Both the position numbers and the translations under genes were made by a program. Shown here in pieces: positions 26,443 to 37,154 of a DNA stretch of 64,000 nucleotides. Position 1 is the stretch's first letter; each line of letters begins with the position of its first letter. The stretch spans positions 1 through 64,000 of the forward strand of contig CALFXR010000110.1 in assembly GCA_937958475.1 (NCBI GenBank), in the 5' to 3' direction. The notes under the pieces were generated by a model. That model saw nothing but the letters and a program-made list of their open reading frames with translations, did not search any database and was not told the DNA's origin. The stretch comes from an uncultured Mesorhizobium sp. GTDB taxonomy: Bacteria; Pseudomonadota; Alphaproteobacteria; Rhizobiales; Rhizobiaceae.

Positions 26443-27681
26443 TCAGGCGCCGCCTTCCTGCGGCAGCTTGACGGGTGCCGGCTCGGGCAGGCTGCCCTTG
26501 TAGCCGGCGATGTCGGTGTCGGGCCACCAGCCCCAGGGCAGCAGCAGCTGCGAGATCATCTTCAGGTTGACGAAACTCGTGCCTTCCGCCTCGTCGACGT
26601 AGACGCGGTTCTCGGCCGAGGTCCACGAGAAGTATTCGGGGATGGTGGTGACGCCGTCCCAGACGATGTCGGGCACCGGGGTGCCGGAGACGTCGGAGAT
26701 GGTCTTGCCGACCTCGCCGTCGGGCGCACCGCCGCCCTCGCCATAGGTGTTGCCGTGGACGTAGACGCCGCGCGGCACGAACATGTAGTTGTCGTCCTCG
26801 TACTCGTTCGGATAGGCGGCGACCAGCACGTGGGTCGTGCCGTTGCCGGACAGCCGGTTGCCGAAGACGTGGACGTTGCGGTTGGCCATCACCATGATGC
26901 CCATGCCCTTCGGCACGATGGCGACCATGTTGCCCTTCGGCGCGAAGTTGGCCGTGTCGTTGTCGAGGACGTCGTTGTCGAAGACGCGGATGTCGTGGCC
27001 GCCCTGGACGGGGAGGTTTGGCAGGTCGAAGATCAGGATGCCGCCTGTGTTGTGGGTGGCGACGTTCTTGTAGACGTCGGCCTTCATCGAGTTCTCGATC
27101 TCGATGCCGGCGACGTTGTATTCGGCGCGGCTCTCGCGCACGACGATGTTCTCGCTCTGGCCGACATAGATGCCGGCGTCGGCCGCGCCCTTCACCGTCA
27201 CCTTCTCGACGAGGATGTTCTTCGACGAGACCGGGTAGACGCCGTAGGCGCCGTTCTTCTCGTCGGGGCCGTTGGTCCATTCGACGCGCAGGTTGCGGAA
27301 GGTGATCTGGTCGGAGCCCTTCGACTTGACGCCGTCGCCCTTGGTGTCCTCGACGGCGAAGTCCTCGAGGACGACCCGGTCCGAGGTCACCAGCAGGCCT
27401 TCGCCCGCGCCCGACTGGGCCTTGAAGGAAAGCACCGTCAGGTCGGGGCCGGCGCCCTTGACGACGACGTCGTCGACGTCGAGCGACAGGCCGTCGGTCA
27501 GGTCGAAGCGGCCGGCGCCGATCAGGACCGTGTCGCCCGGCTTGGCCGTGATCAGCGCCTCGGTCAGGCGCTCGGCCGCGCCTTCGCCGGCCTCGACGGC
27601 GATCTCGGCCGCCGCGGCGAGCGAGGCCGACGAGACGCCCATGAGCAGGACGAGCGCAGCGCGCGAAAGGAATGAAGCCAT
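26443..27681 (-). CDS. Exported parallel beta-helix protein (SO2931-like)
   Basis: This 412-aa protein has a signal peptide (cleavage after LAAAA near residue 25) and repeated right-handed beta-helix turns with NI/V-V patterns, for example SKNILVEKVTVKGAADAGIYVG, SENIVVRESRAEYNVAGIEIEN and MKADVYKNVATHNTGGILIFD. Such folds are common in carbohydrate-active or structural surface proteins. It is the first gene of an operon with the diheme cytochrome, a pairing known from Shewanella and other bacteria. No catalytic residues can be assigned. Confidence 0.85.
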   Translation of the reverse strand: MASFLSRAALVLLMGVSSASLAAAAEIAVEAGEGAAERLTEALITAKPGDTVLIGAGRFDLTDGLSLDVDDVVVKGAGPDLTVLSFKAQSGAGEGLLVTSDRVVLEDFAVEDTKGDGVKSKGSDQITFRNLRVEWTNGPDEKNGAYGVYPVSSKNILVEKVTVKGAADAGIYVGQSENIVVRESRAEYNVAGIEIENSMKADVYKNVATHNTGGILIFDLPNLPVQGGHDIRVFDNDVLDNDTANFAPKGNMVAIVPKGMGIMVMANRNVHVFGNRLSGNGTTHVLVAAYPNEYEDDNYMFVPRGVYVHGNTYGEGGGAPDGEVGKTISDVSGTPVPDIVWDGVTTIPEYFSWTSAENRVYVDEAEGTSFVNLKMISQLLLPWGWWPDTDIAGYKGSLPEPAPVKLPQEGGA

Positions 27682-27758
27682 CGATATCTCCCTCTTCGCC
27701 GGCTTGGGCCGGTCGTTGGTCCGAAAATGACTCCGGGGTCTGGCCCTGTCAACAAATA

Positions 27759-27771
27759 TGAAATATTTTCA
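27759..27771. promoter_or_regulatory. Inverted repeat between the beta-helix operon and tetR
   Basis: TGAAATATTTTCA (arms TGAAA and TTTCA around TAT) lies in an AT-rich stretch within the 95-base divergent intergenic region. It sits six bases before the first possible tetR start and could be the TetR operator controlling both directions. Confidence 0.45.
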
Positions 27772-27776
27772 CTTTC

Positions 27777-28448
27777 ATGACGAAGTTCATACAACCACCG
27801 ACAGAACTCCGAATGCAGGCGCGCGCCGACGTCGCGGCAGAAGCCGAGCTGGCGCGGCCGCTGCCGGTCCAGCACCGGGCGCTGCGCACGCGCGCGGCGC
27901 TGCTTGCGGCCGTCGAGGCCCTGGTTGCGGCGGAAGGCGCGGCGGCCGTCACCACCACGCGGGTCGCCGACGCCGCCGGCGTGTCGGTCGGCACGCTCTA
28001 TCGCTATTTCACCGACCGCGACGACCTGGTGCTCGCCGCCTATGACGGCACCGTCGAACGCATCGTCGCCGCCTGCGCGAAGGAGCTGGAGGCCTTGCCG
28101 GAGGACATCGAGGTCGAGGACGCGGCGCGCCGCCTGCTCGGCATCTATCTCGCGGCCGCCGAAGCCATCCCGTCGCATTCGGGCCTGCTCAAGGCGATGC
28201 GCGCCGTCCGCCCCGTCGAGGCCGATCACGGCAACGAGTACAGCGGCGTCGTCGACGAGATCCTGGCGCCGTTCCTCGCCCGCTTCGGCCAGCCGGGGGC
28301 AGCGCCCGATCCGCTGCGGCTCAACCTGCTCAACGTGCTGATGAGCACGCTGGTGGACCTCTACCTGGTGACGCGTTCGCCCGAGGAGCGCGCGGCGCTG
28401 CGCGTGGAGATCGAGGCGCACATGCTGCTGGCGGTTGCGCGGCTCTAG
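27777..28448 (+). CDS. TetR-family transcriptional regulator
   Basis: This 223-aa repressor has an N-terminal TetR helix-turn-helix (VTTTRVADAAGVSVGTLYRYFTDRDDLVLAAY, about residues 58-90) and a helical C-terminal ligand domain. The first ATG at 27777 has no ribosome site; the ATG at 27813 is an alternative that would give 211 aa. It is divergent from the beta-helix/cytochrome operon, which it probably controls. The 32-residue lead before the DNA-binding domain is longer than usual. Confidence 0.85.
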   Translation: MTKFIQPPTELRMQARADVAAEAELARPLPVQHRALRTRAALLAAVEALVAAEGAAAVTTTRVADAAGVSVGTLYRYFTDRDDLVLAAYDGTVERIVAACAKELEALPEDIEVEDAARRLLGIYLAAAEAIPSHSGLLKAMRAVRPVEADHGNEYSGVVDEILAPFLARFGQPGAAPDPLRLNLLNVLMSTLVDLYLVTRSPEERAALRVEIEAHMLLAVARL

Positions 28449-28475
28449 CCTGGCGAGCGACGTCGCAAGGGGGAT

Positions 28476-28808
28476 TCAGGCTCGCGCCGCATAGATGCCG
28501 ATGTCGCCGCGCACGCCGAGGCGCTCCGTGAGCGACCTGCCGTCGAAGCCGACCGACCGGTGAAAGCCGCGAACCGCCTCGACGGCCTCCGCGAGCGCAT
28601 CCGCGTCGGTCCATTCCACGAAGGTGACGACGTTGAATTCGCCGGGTCCCGAAACCTGGTCGAGGACGAGGTCGCGCACGAAGCCGGGCTGGCGGCGCAG
28701 GACCTCGTGGGTGGCAAGCACCGCACTGGAGAACTCGGCCATCGCCGGCCCGGGCACGACGAACTTGTCGATACGATAGCGGGAGGCGACGGCAGGGGTC
28801 GGAGTCAT
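28476..28808 (-). CDS. Antibiotic biosynthesis monooxygenase-like (ABM) protein
   Basis: This 110-aa protein has the ferredoxin-like ABM layout: IDKFVVPGPAMAEFSSAV, LRRQPGFVRDLVLDQ and EFNVVTFVEWTDADALAEAVEAV. Members act as small monooxygenases or haem-degrading enzymes; several have no known role. AAGGAAG just before the ATG at 28808 supports this start. It is divergent from a MarR gene, with twin operators between. Confidence 0.8.
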   Translation of the reverse strand: MTPTPAVASRYRIDKFVVPGPAMAEFSSAVLATHEVLRRQPGFVRDLVLDQVSGPGEFNVVTFVEWTDADALAEAVEAVRGFHRSVGFDGRSLTERLGVRGDIGIYAARA

Positions 28809-28825
28809 GGGGCTTCCTTTCAATA

Positions 28826-28867
28826 TGACAACATGTTGTCAATTACGATAATGACAATATGTTGTCA
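28826..28867. promoter_or_regulatory. Twin MarR-type operators
   Basis: TGACAACATGTTGTCA at 28826-28841 is a perfect 16-base palindrome; TGACAATATGTTGTCA at 28852-28867 is the same sequence with one changed base. Centres are 26 bases apart. Each lies 17 bases from the start codon of the nearer gene (ABM on the left, MarR on the right). Confidence 0.8.
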
Positions 28868-28884
28868 ATGTGCGATCAGAGGGC

Positions 28885-29337
28885 ATGAAACGGCCAATGA
28901 CATCCCGCGGCGAGGCCACCGGGAAACTGATCTACGAAGTGCTGCGGCTGCACGGGCGGCTCATCGCCGCGGGCGATACGCTGATGGCGGAACTGGGCCT
29001 GTCCAGCGCGCGCTGGCAGGTGCTCGGCACGGTCGCCGCCGGCACGCGGCCCCTGACCGTGCCGGAGCTTGCGCGCATCCTCGGCCAGTCGCGCCAGTCG
29101 CTGCAGCGACTCGTCAACGAGATGGCGGATGACGGCCTGTTGCGTCTCGTCGACAACCCGGCACACAGGCGTTCGCCCCATGTCGAGCCGACGGACGAGG
29201 GCCGGCGGCTCCACGACGAGGTCGAGGCGCGGCGCATCCCCTGGACCGAAGGCCTCGCGGCGAAGCTCGGCGATGTCGATGCGGCCGCCGCGGCGCGTGC
29301 GCTGGTCGCCTTGCGGGCGGTGCTCGAGAGGGGATAG
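28885..29337 (+). CDS. MarR-family transcriptional regulator
   Basis: This 150-aa winged-helix protein shows LSSARWQVLGTVAAG, the recognition helix segment LTVPELARILGQSRQSLQRLVNEM and the wing DNPAHRRSPHVEPTDEG. It probably represses itself and the divergent ABM gene through the twin palindromes. Starts at 28870 (GTG) and 28897 (ATG) are possible; 28885 is a compromise with GAGGG three bases upstream. Inducer unknown. Confidence 0.87.
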   Translation: MKRPMTSRGEATGKLIYEVLRLHGRLIAAGDTLMAELGLSSARWQVLGTVAAGTRPLTVPELARILGQSRQSLQRLVNEMADDGLLRLVDNPAHRRSPHVEPTDEGRRLHDEVEARRIPWTEGLAAKLGDVDAAAAARALVALRAVLERG

Positions 29338-29373
29338 CGCGCGGCGTGCCCCCAACGCGCCCAGGAAAACGCC

Positions 29374-29403
29374 GAACGCCGCCGGATCTCTCCGGCGGCG
29401 TTC
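29374..29403. terminator. Bidirectional hairpin between marR and ftsH
   Basis: A 13-bp perfect stem (29374-29386 with 29391-29403, loop TCTC) lies between two convergent genes. On the minus strand it is followed by GGCGTTTTCC, so it can end ftsH transcription; T-run on the plus side is absent. Confidence 0.65.
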
Positions 29404-29444
29404 GCGTATCCCGGTCGAGGCGCCGTTTCGGCGCCCGCGGAAAA

Positions 29445-31382
<1,938 letters not shown>

Positions 31383-31483
31383 CGATGGTCCTGTCTGCGG
31401 CCCTGCTCCCGACAGCGGGAGGCAGGCTGAAGGCTAACATAGGGAGGGCGTCCGGCATTGCCAAGCGCGACCCGGCGTCTCGG

Positions 31484-32839
31484 TTAAGCTTTCGCGCTTT
31501 TGTGGCCATGACAAGGCGGTTGCGGAAATGGCGGCGCGCCGACGATCCTGGCCACGGCGCCGGCCAGCGCCATGTCGAAGCAGGGCAGGAAACGCGACCA
31601 GGGCGGCGCCAGGCGGGCAGCGGCGACCAGCGACGTCGAGCGGTCGAGCAGTACCCCGGTTCCGTCGTCCGCCGGCGCCGCCGGCTCGGCGGCAAAGGCG
31701 GCGCGCACCAGGCTCGGCGGGGCGGCGGCCGCGTCGGCCGCTGCAACCGCGATTGCGCTCGCCGCAGGCATGACGCGCAGGTTTCGCGACGCCGCGGCAT
31801 GGAGGCGGAAACGCCCGTCCCAGATCGCGCCGTCCACCGCCTCCGCCGGGTCGGGAAGACCGCGCCGTTCGCGCAGGAAGAAGATGCCGGCGCGACGGGC
31901 GTCGACGACGGTTCGCGACAATGTAGCGCGGAGAGGCGGGCGGACGCGGTCGAACAGCGCGGCCGCGCGCTCGACGTCCGGCAGGTGTTCGGCGCCGCCG
32001 ATCGCGGCGAGCAGGGCGCGGAAGGCGTGCACGGCCGCCTCCCGGTCCGCTGCGTCGAAGAAGGCGGGATCGAGCCTGGCCAGTCCGCGCGACGGCGCGG
32101 AGCCGTGGGCGTCGAGCAGCACCGCGGCGCGGGCGGCGAGGTCGCGCCGCTGCCGTCCAGCCGCGACGATCGCCTCGGTATCGACGGCTTGATCGGCCGC
32201 CCCTGCGGCCGACCGCAGGCGCACGCGCTCGAAGGCCGGGTTCTCGTTCGACGGGTCGTCGATCCAGCCGGTGCCGCGGTCGCGCAGGAACGAGCGCAGC
32301 GCCTCCCGCCGCGTCCCCAGCAGCGGGCGCACGAACCACACGCGGCCGTCGACCAGCGTCGCCGGGGCCATGCCGGCCAGGCCGATGCCGGGTCCGCGCC
32401 CGGCGCGCATGGCAACCGTCTCGGCCTGGTCGTCCAGCGTGTGGCCGACGAGCACGATGTCGGTGCCCGCCTTCCCGGCGGTTTCGGCGAGGAGCCCAAG
32501 GCGCGCCACGCGGGCCGCGGCCTGGAGTCCGGTCGCGGGCTTCGCTCCGGTCCAGGGCAGCGTCAGGTGCTCGACGCCGAGGCCGGCGCAGAGCGCGGCG
32601 ACTGCGGCCGCCTCGGTCGCCGATTCGGGGCGCAGACCGTGGTCGACGGTGGCGGCCAGGATGCGGGTTCCCGGCGCGGCGCGATCGCGCCATTCGCGGA
32701 CGAGCAGGAGAAGCGCCGTCGAATCGCTGCCGCCCGAGACGGCGACGACGACGGAATTGCGCGACGCGAGGTCGAATCGATGAAAGAAGTCGGCAGGGTC
32801 GGGCGCGGCCGGTTCGGCCTCGCCGGGTCGCGGCGTCAC
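31484..32839 (-). CDS. tilS: tRNA(Ile)-lysidine synthetase
   Basis: This 451-aa enzyme adds lysine to C34 of the tRNA-Ile(CAU) anticodon. The N-terminal PP-loop SGGSDSTALL is near residue 30, followed by ATVDHGLRPES and the GHTLDDQAET helix. I choose the GTG at 32839, ten bases after the cpoB stop codon with GAGG in front, because residues before it are low-complexity. The C-terminal substrate-binding region is divergent, which is common in this order. Confidence 0.9.
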   Translation of the reverse strand: MTPRPGEAEPAAPDPADFFHRFDLASRNSVVVAVSGGSDSTALLLLVREWRDRAAPGTRILAATVDHGLRPESATEAAAVAALCAGLGVEHLTLPWTGAKPATGLQAAARVARLGLLAETAGKAGTDIVLVGHTLDDQAETVAMRAGRGPGIGLAGMAPATLVDGRVWFVRPLLGTRREALRSFLRDRGTGWIDDPSNENPAFERVRLRSAAGAADQAVDTEAIVAAGRQRRDLAARAAVLLDAHGSAPSRGLARLDPAFFDAADREAAVHAFRALLAAIGGAEHLPDVERAAALFDRVRPPLRATLSRTVVDARRAGIFFLRERRGLPDPAEAVDGAIWDGRFRLHAAASRNLRVMPAASAIAVAAADAAAAPPSLVRAAFAAEPAAPADDGTGVLLDRSTSLVAAARLAPPWSRFLPCFDMALAGAVARIVGAPPFPQPPCHGHKSAKA

Positions 32840-32849
32840 CGGAGATGCC

Positions 32850-33839
32850 TCAGCACGAGGCGAGCGCCTGCTCCTGCTTGACGCGCTGCTTGAGCTGCGC
32901 GGAGGCGTTCGGATAGCGCTTGCCGATCTCGCCGAGCGTGGCGCAGGCGAGGTCGCGCTGGTTGAGGCCGGCAAGCGACACGCCGAGCTTGAGCATCATG
33001 TCCGGCGCCTTCTTCGACGACGGGAAGTCGCGGTTGGCGGCGAGGAAGATCTCCGCCGCGTCGCGGTACTTCTGCTGGCCGAGCAGCGCCTCGCCGAGCC
33101 AGTAGTGCGCGTCGGCGGTCTTGGCGTCGGCCGGATAGCGGTCGATGTGTTCGCGGAAGCCCGCCTCGGCGGTCTTGTAGTCGCCCGACAGGATGAACTC
33201 GTAGGAGTTGCGGTAGAGTTCCTCGGGGTCCCCCGCGGAGGGAAGCGCGGCCACGGTCGTGTCGTCGGCCGCGGCGCCGGGCTGGCTCGCGCCGGCTTCC
33301 GTGCCGGCCACGGCCTGGTCGCCGGTCGCGCCGCCCTTCACGTTGCCGTCGGCGTCGAACACGATGGTGCCGAAGGTCTTGGGGGGCTCGCCCGTCGCCG
33401 TCGCCGTCTCGCCGCCGTCTGCCGGCGCGGCGTCGGAAGCGGCGGTCTCGCCGCCGGTCTTCGCCGGAGGGGTTTCGGCTCCCGCCACGACGCGGCCGGA
33501 CTTGGCGCCGGCGTCGGTCTTCTTCTGCTCGAGCTCCTGGAAGCGGAACTCGTTGTCTTCCTGCATCTTGCGCATCTGCTCCTGCATCTGCAGGATCTGG
33601 AAGTTGAGCTCCTCGATCGTGCCGTTCATCTGGCGGATCTGCTCCTCCAGCGCGGTGATGCGCGGATCGGCCGCCTGCGCGACCTGGACGCCCGAACTGG
33701 ACGAACCGCCGAAGACACCCGGCAGATCGACCTTGGGAAGGCGAAAGACGCCCTGTCCGCCGGAATCCTGCGCGAATGCCGCGCCGCCTGAAAGGAGCAC
33801 CACCGCGAGCGTGCCGCTGAGGATCGATCGGAAACGCAT
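32850..33839 (-). CDS. cpoB: Tol-Pal associated periplasmic protein CpoB (YbgF)
   Basis: This 329-aa protein has a signal peptide (cleavage after AAFA near residue 23), a coiled coil (about 60-105, EEQIRQMNGTIEELNFQ), a low-complexity Ala/Gly/Thr linker and C-terminal TPR-like repeats (about 205-329). CpoB coordinates Tol-Pal with peptidoglycan synthesis at division. The acidic Thr/Gly/Ala linker is longer than in E. coli. It lies 155 bases after pal and is followed by tilS. Confidence 0.93.
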   Translation of the reverse strand: MRFRSILSGTLAVVLLSGGAAFAQDSGGQGVFRLPKVDLPGVFGGSSSSGVQVAQAADPRITALEEQIRQMNGTIEELNFQILQMQEQMRKMQEDNEFRFQELEQKKTDAGAKSGRVVAGAETPPAKTGGETAASDAAPADGGETATATGEPPKTFGTIVFDADGNVKGGATGDQAVAGTEAGASQPGAAADDTTVAALPSAGDPEELYRNSYEFILSGDYKTAEAGFREHIDRYPADAKTADAHYWLGEALLGQQKYRDAAEIFLAANRDFPSSKKAPDMMLKLGVSLAGLNQRDLACATLGEIGKRYPNASAQLKQRVKQEQALASC

Positions 33840-33940
33840 GTCTCTAAACTCTCCAGGAATAGCTGGTCGCGGCCGGAAGTCGCCTGCCTTCTCTTATCAG
33901 CACCTCAGACTTCGGCCAAATTTTGTTGGCGCCGGCCGAC

Positions 33941-33969
33941 AAGAAAGGGGCGGCCGCCAGGGCCGCCCC
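33941..33969 (-). terminator. Terminator after pal
   Basis: On the minus strand a 9-bp GGGGCGGCC/GGCCGCCCC stem (33969-33961 with 33955-33947) is followed by TTTCTT (33946-33941), 26 bases after the pal stop codon. It suggests that cpoB is largely expressed from its own promoter. Confidence 0.8.
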
Positions 33970-33994
33970 GTCAGAGCCGTCGATGGACGGCAGA

Positions 33995-34498
33995 TCAGCT
34001 GCCGGCGCCGTTGAGCACGGTCACCGCGCGGCGGTTCTGCGACCAGCAGGAGATGTCGTCGCAAACCGCCACCGGCTTCTCCTTGCCGTAGGAGATGGTG
34101 CGGATGCGGTTGCCCGCGACGCCGCGCGCCACCAGGAAATCGCGGGTCGCGGCGGCGCGGCGCGCGCCGAGCGCGAGGTTGTATTCGCGCGTGCCGCGTT
34201 CATCGGCATGGCCTTCGACGACGATCGCGTAGTTGCCGTACTGGTTCAGCCACTGCGCCTGCTTGGCCAGCGTCTGCTGGGCGTCGGCGCGGATCACCGA
34301 CGAATCGGTATCGAAGAAGATGCGGTCGCCGACATTGACGGTGAAGTCCTGCGAGGAGCCGGGCGTGCCGGCCCCGGCGCCGAGGCCGAGATCGGCGGCG
34401 CTGTTGGGCACCTGCTTCGAGGCGCAGCCGGCGACGGCCAGCGTTGCCACCAGTGCCAGGGCGATATGAGTGAACGAACGTGTTGCGATGCGGCGCAT
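33995..34498 (-). CDS. pal: Peptidoglycan-associated lipoprotein Pal
   Basis: This 167-aa lipoprotein has a lipobox LAVAGC (acylated Cys near residue 24) and a C-terminal OmpA-like peptidoglycan-binding domain with IFFDTDSSVI and the signature VEGHADERGTREYNLALGARRA. It anchors the outer membrane to the cell wall and interacts with TolB. AAGGAGAGG supports the ATG at 34498. It follows tolB with about 230 bases between, containing a hairpin. Confidence 0.97.
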   Translation of the reverse strand: MRRIATRSFTHIALALVATLAVAGCASKQVPNSAADLGLGAGAGTPGSSQDFTVNVGDRIFFDTDSSVIRADAQQTLAKQAQWLNQYGNYAIVVEGHADERGTREYNLALGARRAAATRDFLVARGVAGNRIRTISYGKEKPVAVCDDISCWSQNRRAVTVLNGAGS

Positions 34499-34679
34499 CC
34501 CGCCTCTCCTTCGCAATTTGAGTGTCTTCGTTGATCGACCAGTAACCACGACGAGGTTAACCGCGGATCAAGAGACAAGGTTAACGAATATTTGCCGGTG
34601 TCCCTCTCGGCCGGCGTCCCGTGCCACCACATTGGACGCGGACCCGGCGGAAATACGGCCGAATAGCGGCCTTGGCATG

Positions 34680-34705
34680 GAAACGGGCCCGATCGGGCCC
34701 GTTTC
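34680..34705 (-). terminator. Hairpin after tolB
   Basis: A perfect 26-base palindrome (GAAACGGGCCC with GGGCCCGTTTC arms around GATC) begins 26 bases after the tolB stop codon; the stem itself ends in TTTC. It probably ends or attenuates the tolQRAB transcript before pal. Confidence 0.65.
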
Positions 34706-34731
34706 GACGCTTTGCCGAAAGAATGCGGAGC

Positions 34732-36048
34732 CTACTCCAGAAGTGGCGACCAGGCCGGGTCGGAAGCGAAGTTGGCGGTCGGGATGGCCTGCTCGTTGCG
34801 CCCGGTCAGGTCGATCGTGTGCAGGCGCGGACCGCCCGAGCCGGCGGCCTCGCGGAAGAACATCAGCACGCGTCCGTTGGGCGCCCAGGTCGGGCCTTCC
34901 TGCTGGAAACCGGTCGAGAGGATCCGCTCGCCCGAGCCGTCGGTGCGCATGACGCCGATCTGGAACTCGCCGCCGGACTGCTTGGTGAAGGCGATCAGGT
35001 CGCCGCGCGGCGACCAGACCGGGGTCGAATAGGCGCCGTCGCCGAACGAGATGCGGGTCTGGCCCGAACCGTCCGAGCCCATCACGTAGATCTGCGCCCG
35101 GCCGCCGCGGTCCGATGTGAACACGACCTTCGAGCCGTCCGGCGAATAGGAGGGCGAGGTGTCGATGGCGGCGGAGTTGGTCAGCCGCGTCGTCGTGCGG
35201 CTCCTCAGGTCCATGGCGAAGATGTTGGAGTTGCCGTCGTCGCGCAGCAGGCTCATGATCACCTTCTGCCCGTCGGGCGAGAAGCGCGGCGCGAACGTCA
35301 TGCCCGGGAAATTGCCGACCAGCTCGCGCTGGCCGGTCTCGATCTGCAGCAGGTAGACCTGCGGCTGACCGCTCTCGTAGGACATGTAGGTGATTTCCTG
35401 GCGGTTCGGCGAGAAGCGCGGCGTTAGCGCGATCGAACGGCCGTCGGAGAGGTAGCGCACGTTGGCGCCGTCCTGGTCCATGATGGCGAGGCGCTTCTTG
35501 CGCTGGTTCTTCGGGCCGGATTCGTCGATGAAGACCACGCGCGTGTCGAAGTAGCCCTTTTCGCCGGTCAGCCGCTCGTAGATCGAATCGGCGATGATGT
35601 GGGCGATGCGGCGCGCGTTGGCCTTGTTGGCGAAGAACTGCTCGCCGATCAGCTGCTGGCCGGCGAACGTGTCCCAAAGGCGGAACTCGGCGCGCAGGCG
35701 GCCGTCCGATTCCTGGCTGACGCGGCCGGTGACCAGCGCCTGGGCGTTGATCACCTTCCAGTCCTCGAAGCGCGGCGCCTGGTCCGGGTTGCTGATCTTC
35801 TCGATGAAGGCGCCCTTGTCGATGGGCGCGAACAGGCCCGACCGCTTCAGGTCGGCGGCGACGATCGCCGTGATCTCGGCGCCGACGCCGTCAGCCGAGA
35901 CGAAGTCGGGCAGCGCGATCGGCAGCGGCTCGATGTTGCCCTTGTTGACGTCGATCTCGACGAGCGCCCGGGCGGGAAGAACCGCCGCCGCGGCCATTCC
36001 CGAGGCGAGGGCGCCGACGAGCATCAGTGTCCTGAAGAAACTGTTCAT
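34732..36048 (-). CDS. tolB: Tol-Pal system beta-propeller protein TolB
   Basis: This 438-aa periplasmic protein has a signal peptide (about 1-29), an N-terminal domain (about 35-165) and a C-terminal six-bladed propeller with repeated SPDG/DGS turns such as FSPNRQEITYMSYESG, FSPDGQKVIMSL and YSPDGSKVVFTSDRGG. It links Pal with TolA. The gene starts 32 bases after the tolA stop codon. Confidence 0.97.
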   Translation of the reverse strand: MNSFFRTLMLVGALASGMAAAAVLPARALVEIDVNKGNIEPLPIALPDFVSADGVGAEITAIVAADLKRSGLFAPIDKGAFIEKISNPDQAPRFEDWKVINAQALVTGRVSQESDGRLRAEFRLWDTFAGQQLIGEQFFANKANARRIAHIIADSIYERLTGEKGYFDTRVVFIDESGPKNQRKKRLAIMDQDGANVRYLSDGRSIALTPRFSPNRQEITYMSYESGQPQVYLLQIETGQRELVGNFPGMTFAPRFSPDGQKVIMSLLRDDGNSNIFAMDLRSRTTTRLTNSAAIDTSPSYSPDGSKVVFTSDRGGRAQIYVMGSDGSGQTRISFGDGAYSTPVWSPRGDLIAFTKQSGGEFQIGVMRTDGSGERILSTGFQQEGPTWAPNGRVLMFFREAAGSGGPRLHTIDLTGRNEQAIPTANFASDPAWSPLLE

Positions 36049-36080
36049 GGGTGAAACCTCTTGGTCGCGAGCGCGGGCAT

Positions 36081-37148
36081 TCAGAACATCTCGCTCGGAT
36101 CGAAATGGACGATGACGTCCGCCCAGGCGTCATACTTGTCGGCGGGCAGGTTATAGGGCTGGCACTGCAGGACGGCGCGGCGCGCGGATTCCGCCGCCGC
36201 TCGCTCGACGCCGGACGAGCCGCCGCCGGAAATGATCTCGGGGTTCCCCTCGATGGCACCGGAAGGGTCGAGCTTGAACTGGATCGACACCTTCAGCCCC
36301 TCGGCATCGAGCGCGCCGGCGGGGACGTTCCAGCAGCGCTGGATCTGGCCGCGCAGCGCGTCCATCTCGCTCTGTGACAGCTTGGAGCCGCCGGTCGTGC
36401 GGTCGCCGCCGAGCGCGGCCTGCTGGGTCGAGCGCTTGGCGCCGCCGCCGGCGGCCTTGTCCTTGTTGAGCAGCGCGGCGACCTCGTCGGCGTCGAACTT
36501 CTTCTCCTCGGACTTCGGCTTGGAAGCGTCCTTCTTGGCCGGTTTCTCGGCGTCCTTGCGGTCGGGTGCCTTGGCGGTCTGCGCCTGCGGCGGCTGCGGC
36601 CGCGCCTCGGGCGAGGGCGCGCTCTCGGGCAGTTTCACGCTTTCGGCCTCGGGCGTCTCGGCGACCGCGGTTTGCGGCGCCGGGTCGGGCTTGACCTCCT
36701 GCTTCGGCTGCGGCTCGGGCGTCACCTCGGTGGCCGGGACCGGCACCGGCTTCGGCTCGGGCAGCTTCACCGGCTCCGGCTTCTTCTGCTCGACCGGCTT
36801 CGGCTTCGGCGCCGGTTCGGGCGAGGGCGCCGGCGCTTCCGCGGCCTTTACCGGGCGCGGCTTCTCAACCGGCGTCGGTGGCGTGTCCAGGTCGACGGCG
36901 TTGTCGCCGACCTTCTGCGCCTCGGCGACCACTTCGGGCTTGCTGGTCGGCACCGGCGCCGGCTTCTCGGCCATCGGCGCCTTCTTGTCGCCCTGCTGGA
37001 CCTGCGTGATCGATTCGACGGGGATGATGTCGACCGGCAGGGCCTCGACATCGGCGACCTCGAAGGCGCGCGGCGCCGTCAGCGACACGAGGCCGAAGCC
37101 CAGGAGCATCGCGTGCAGCGTCACCGATGTGATGAGGCCGGCCTTCAT
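36081..37148 (-). CDS. tolA: TolA-type cell-envelope linker protein
   Basis: This 355-aa protein has one N-terminal helix (about 5-24), a long Pro/Lys/Glu-rich periplasmic arm (about 60-225) and a C-terminal TonB/TolA-like domain (about 250-355, LSQSEMDALRGQIQRCWNVPAG). Position between tolR and tolB identifies it as TolA. The arm is Pro-rich rather than the long Lys/Ala helix of E. coli, which is usual for alphaproteobacteria. Confidence 0.93.
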   Translation of the reverse strand: MKAGLITSVTLHAMLLGFGLVSLTAPRAFEVADVEALPVDIIPVESITQVQQGDKKAPMAEKPAPVPTSKPEVVAEAQKVGDNAVDLDTPPTPVEKPRPVKAAEAPAPSPEPAPKPKPVEQKKPEPVKLPEPKPVPVPATEVTPEPQPKQEVKPDPAPQTAVAETPEAESVKLPESAPSPEARPQPPQAQTAKAPDRKDAEKPAKKDASKPKSEEKKFDADEVAALLNKDKAAGGGAKRSTQQAALGGDRTTGGSKLSQSEMDALRGQIQRCWNVPAGALDAEGLKVSIQFKLDPSGAIEGNPEIISGGGSSGVERAAAESARRAVLQCQPYNLPADKYDAWADVIVHFDPSEMF

Positions 37149-37154
37149 CCGTCC

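Noticed and set aside
34554..34584. CtrA box in the pal upstream region (two AGGTTAAC copies)
   Set aside because: The TTAA pairs are separated by 19 bases rather than 7, so the spacing does not fit a CtrA site.
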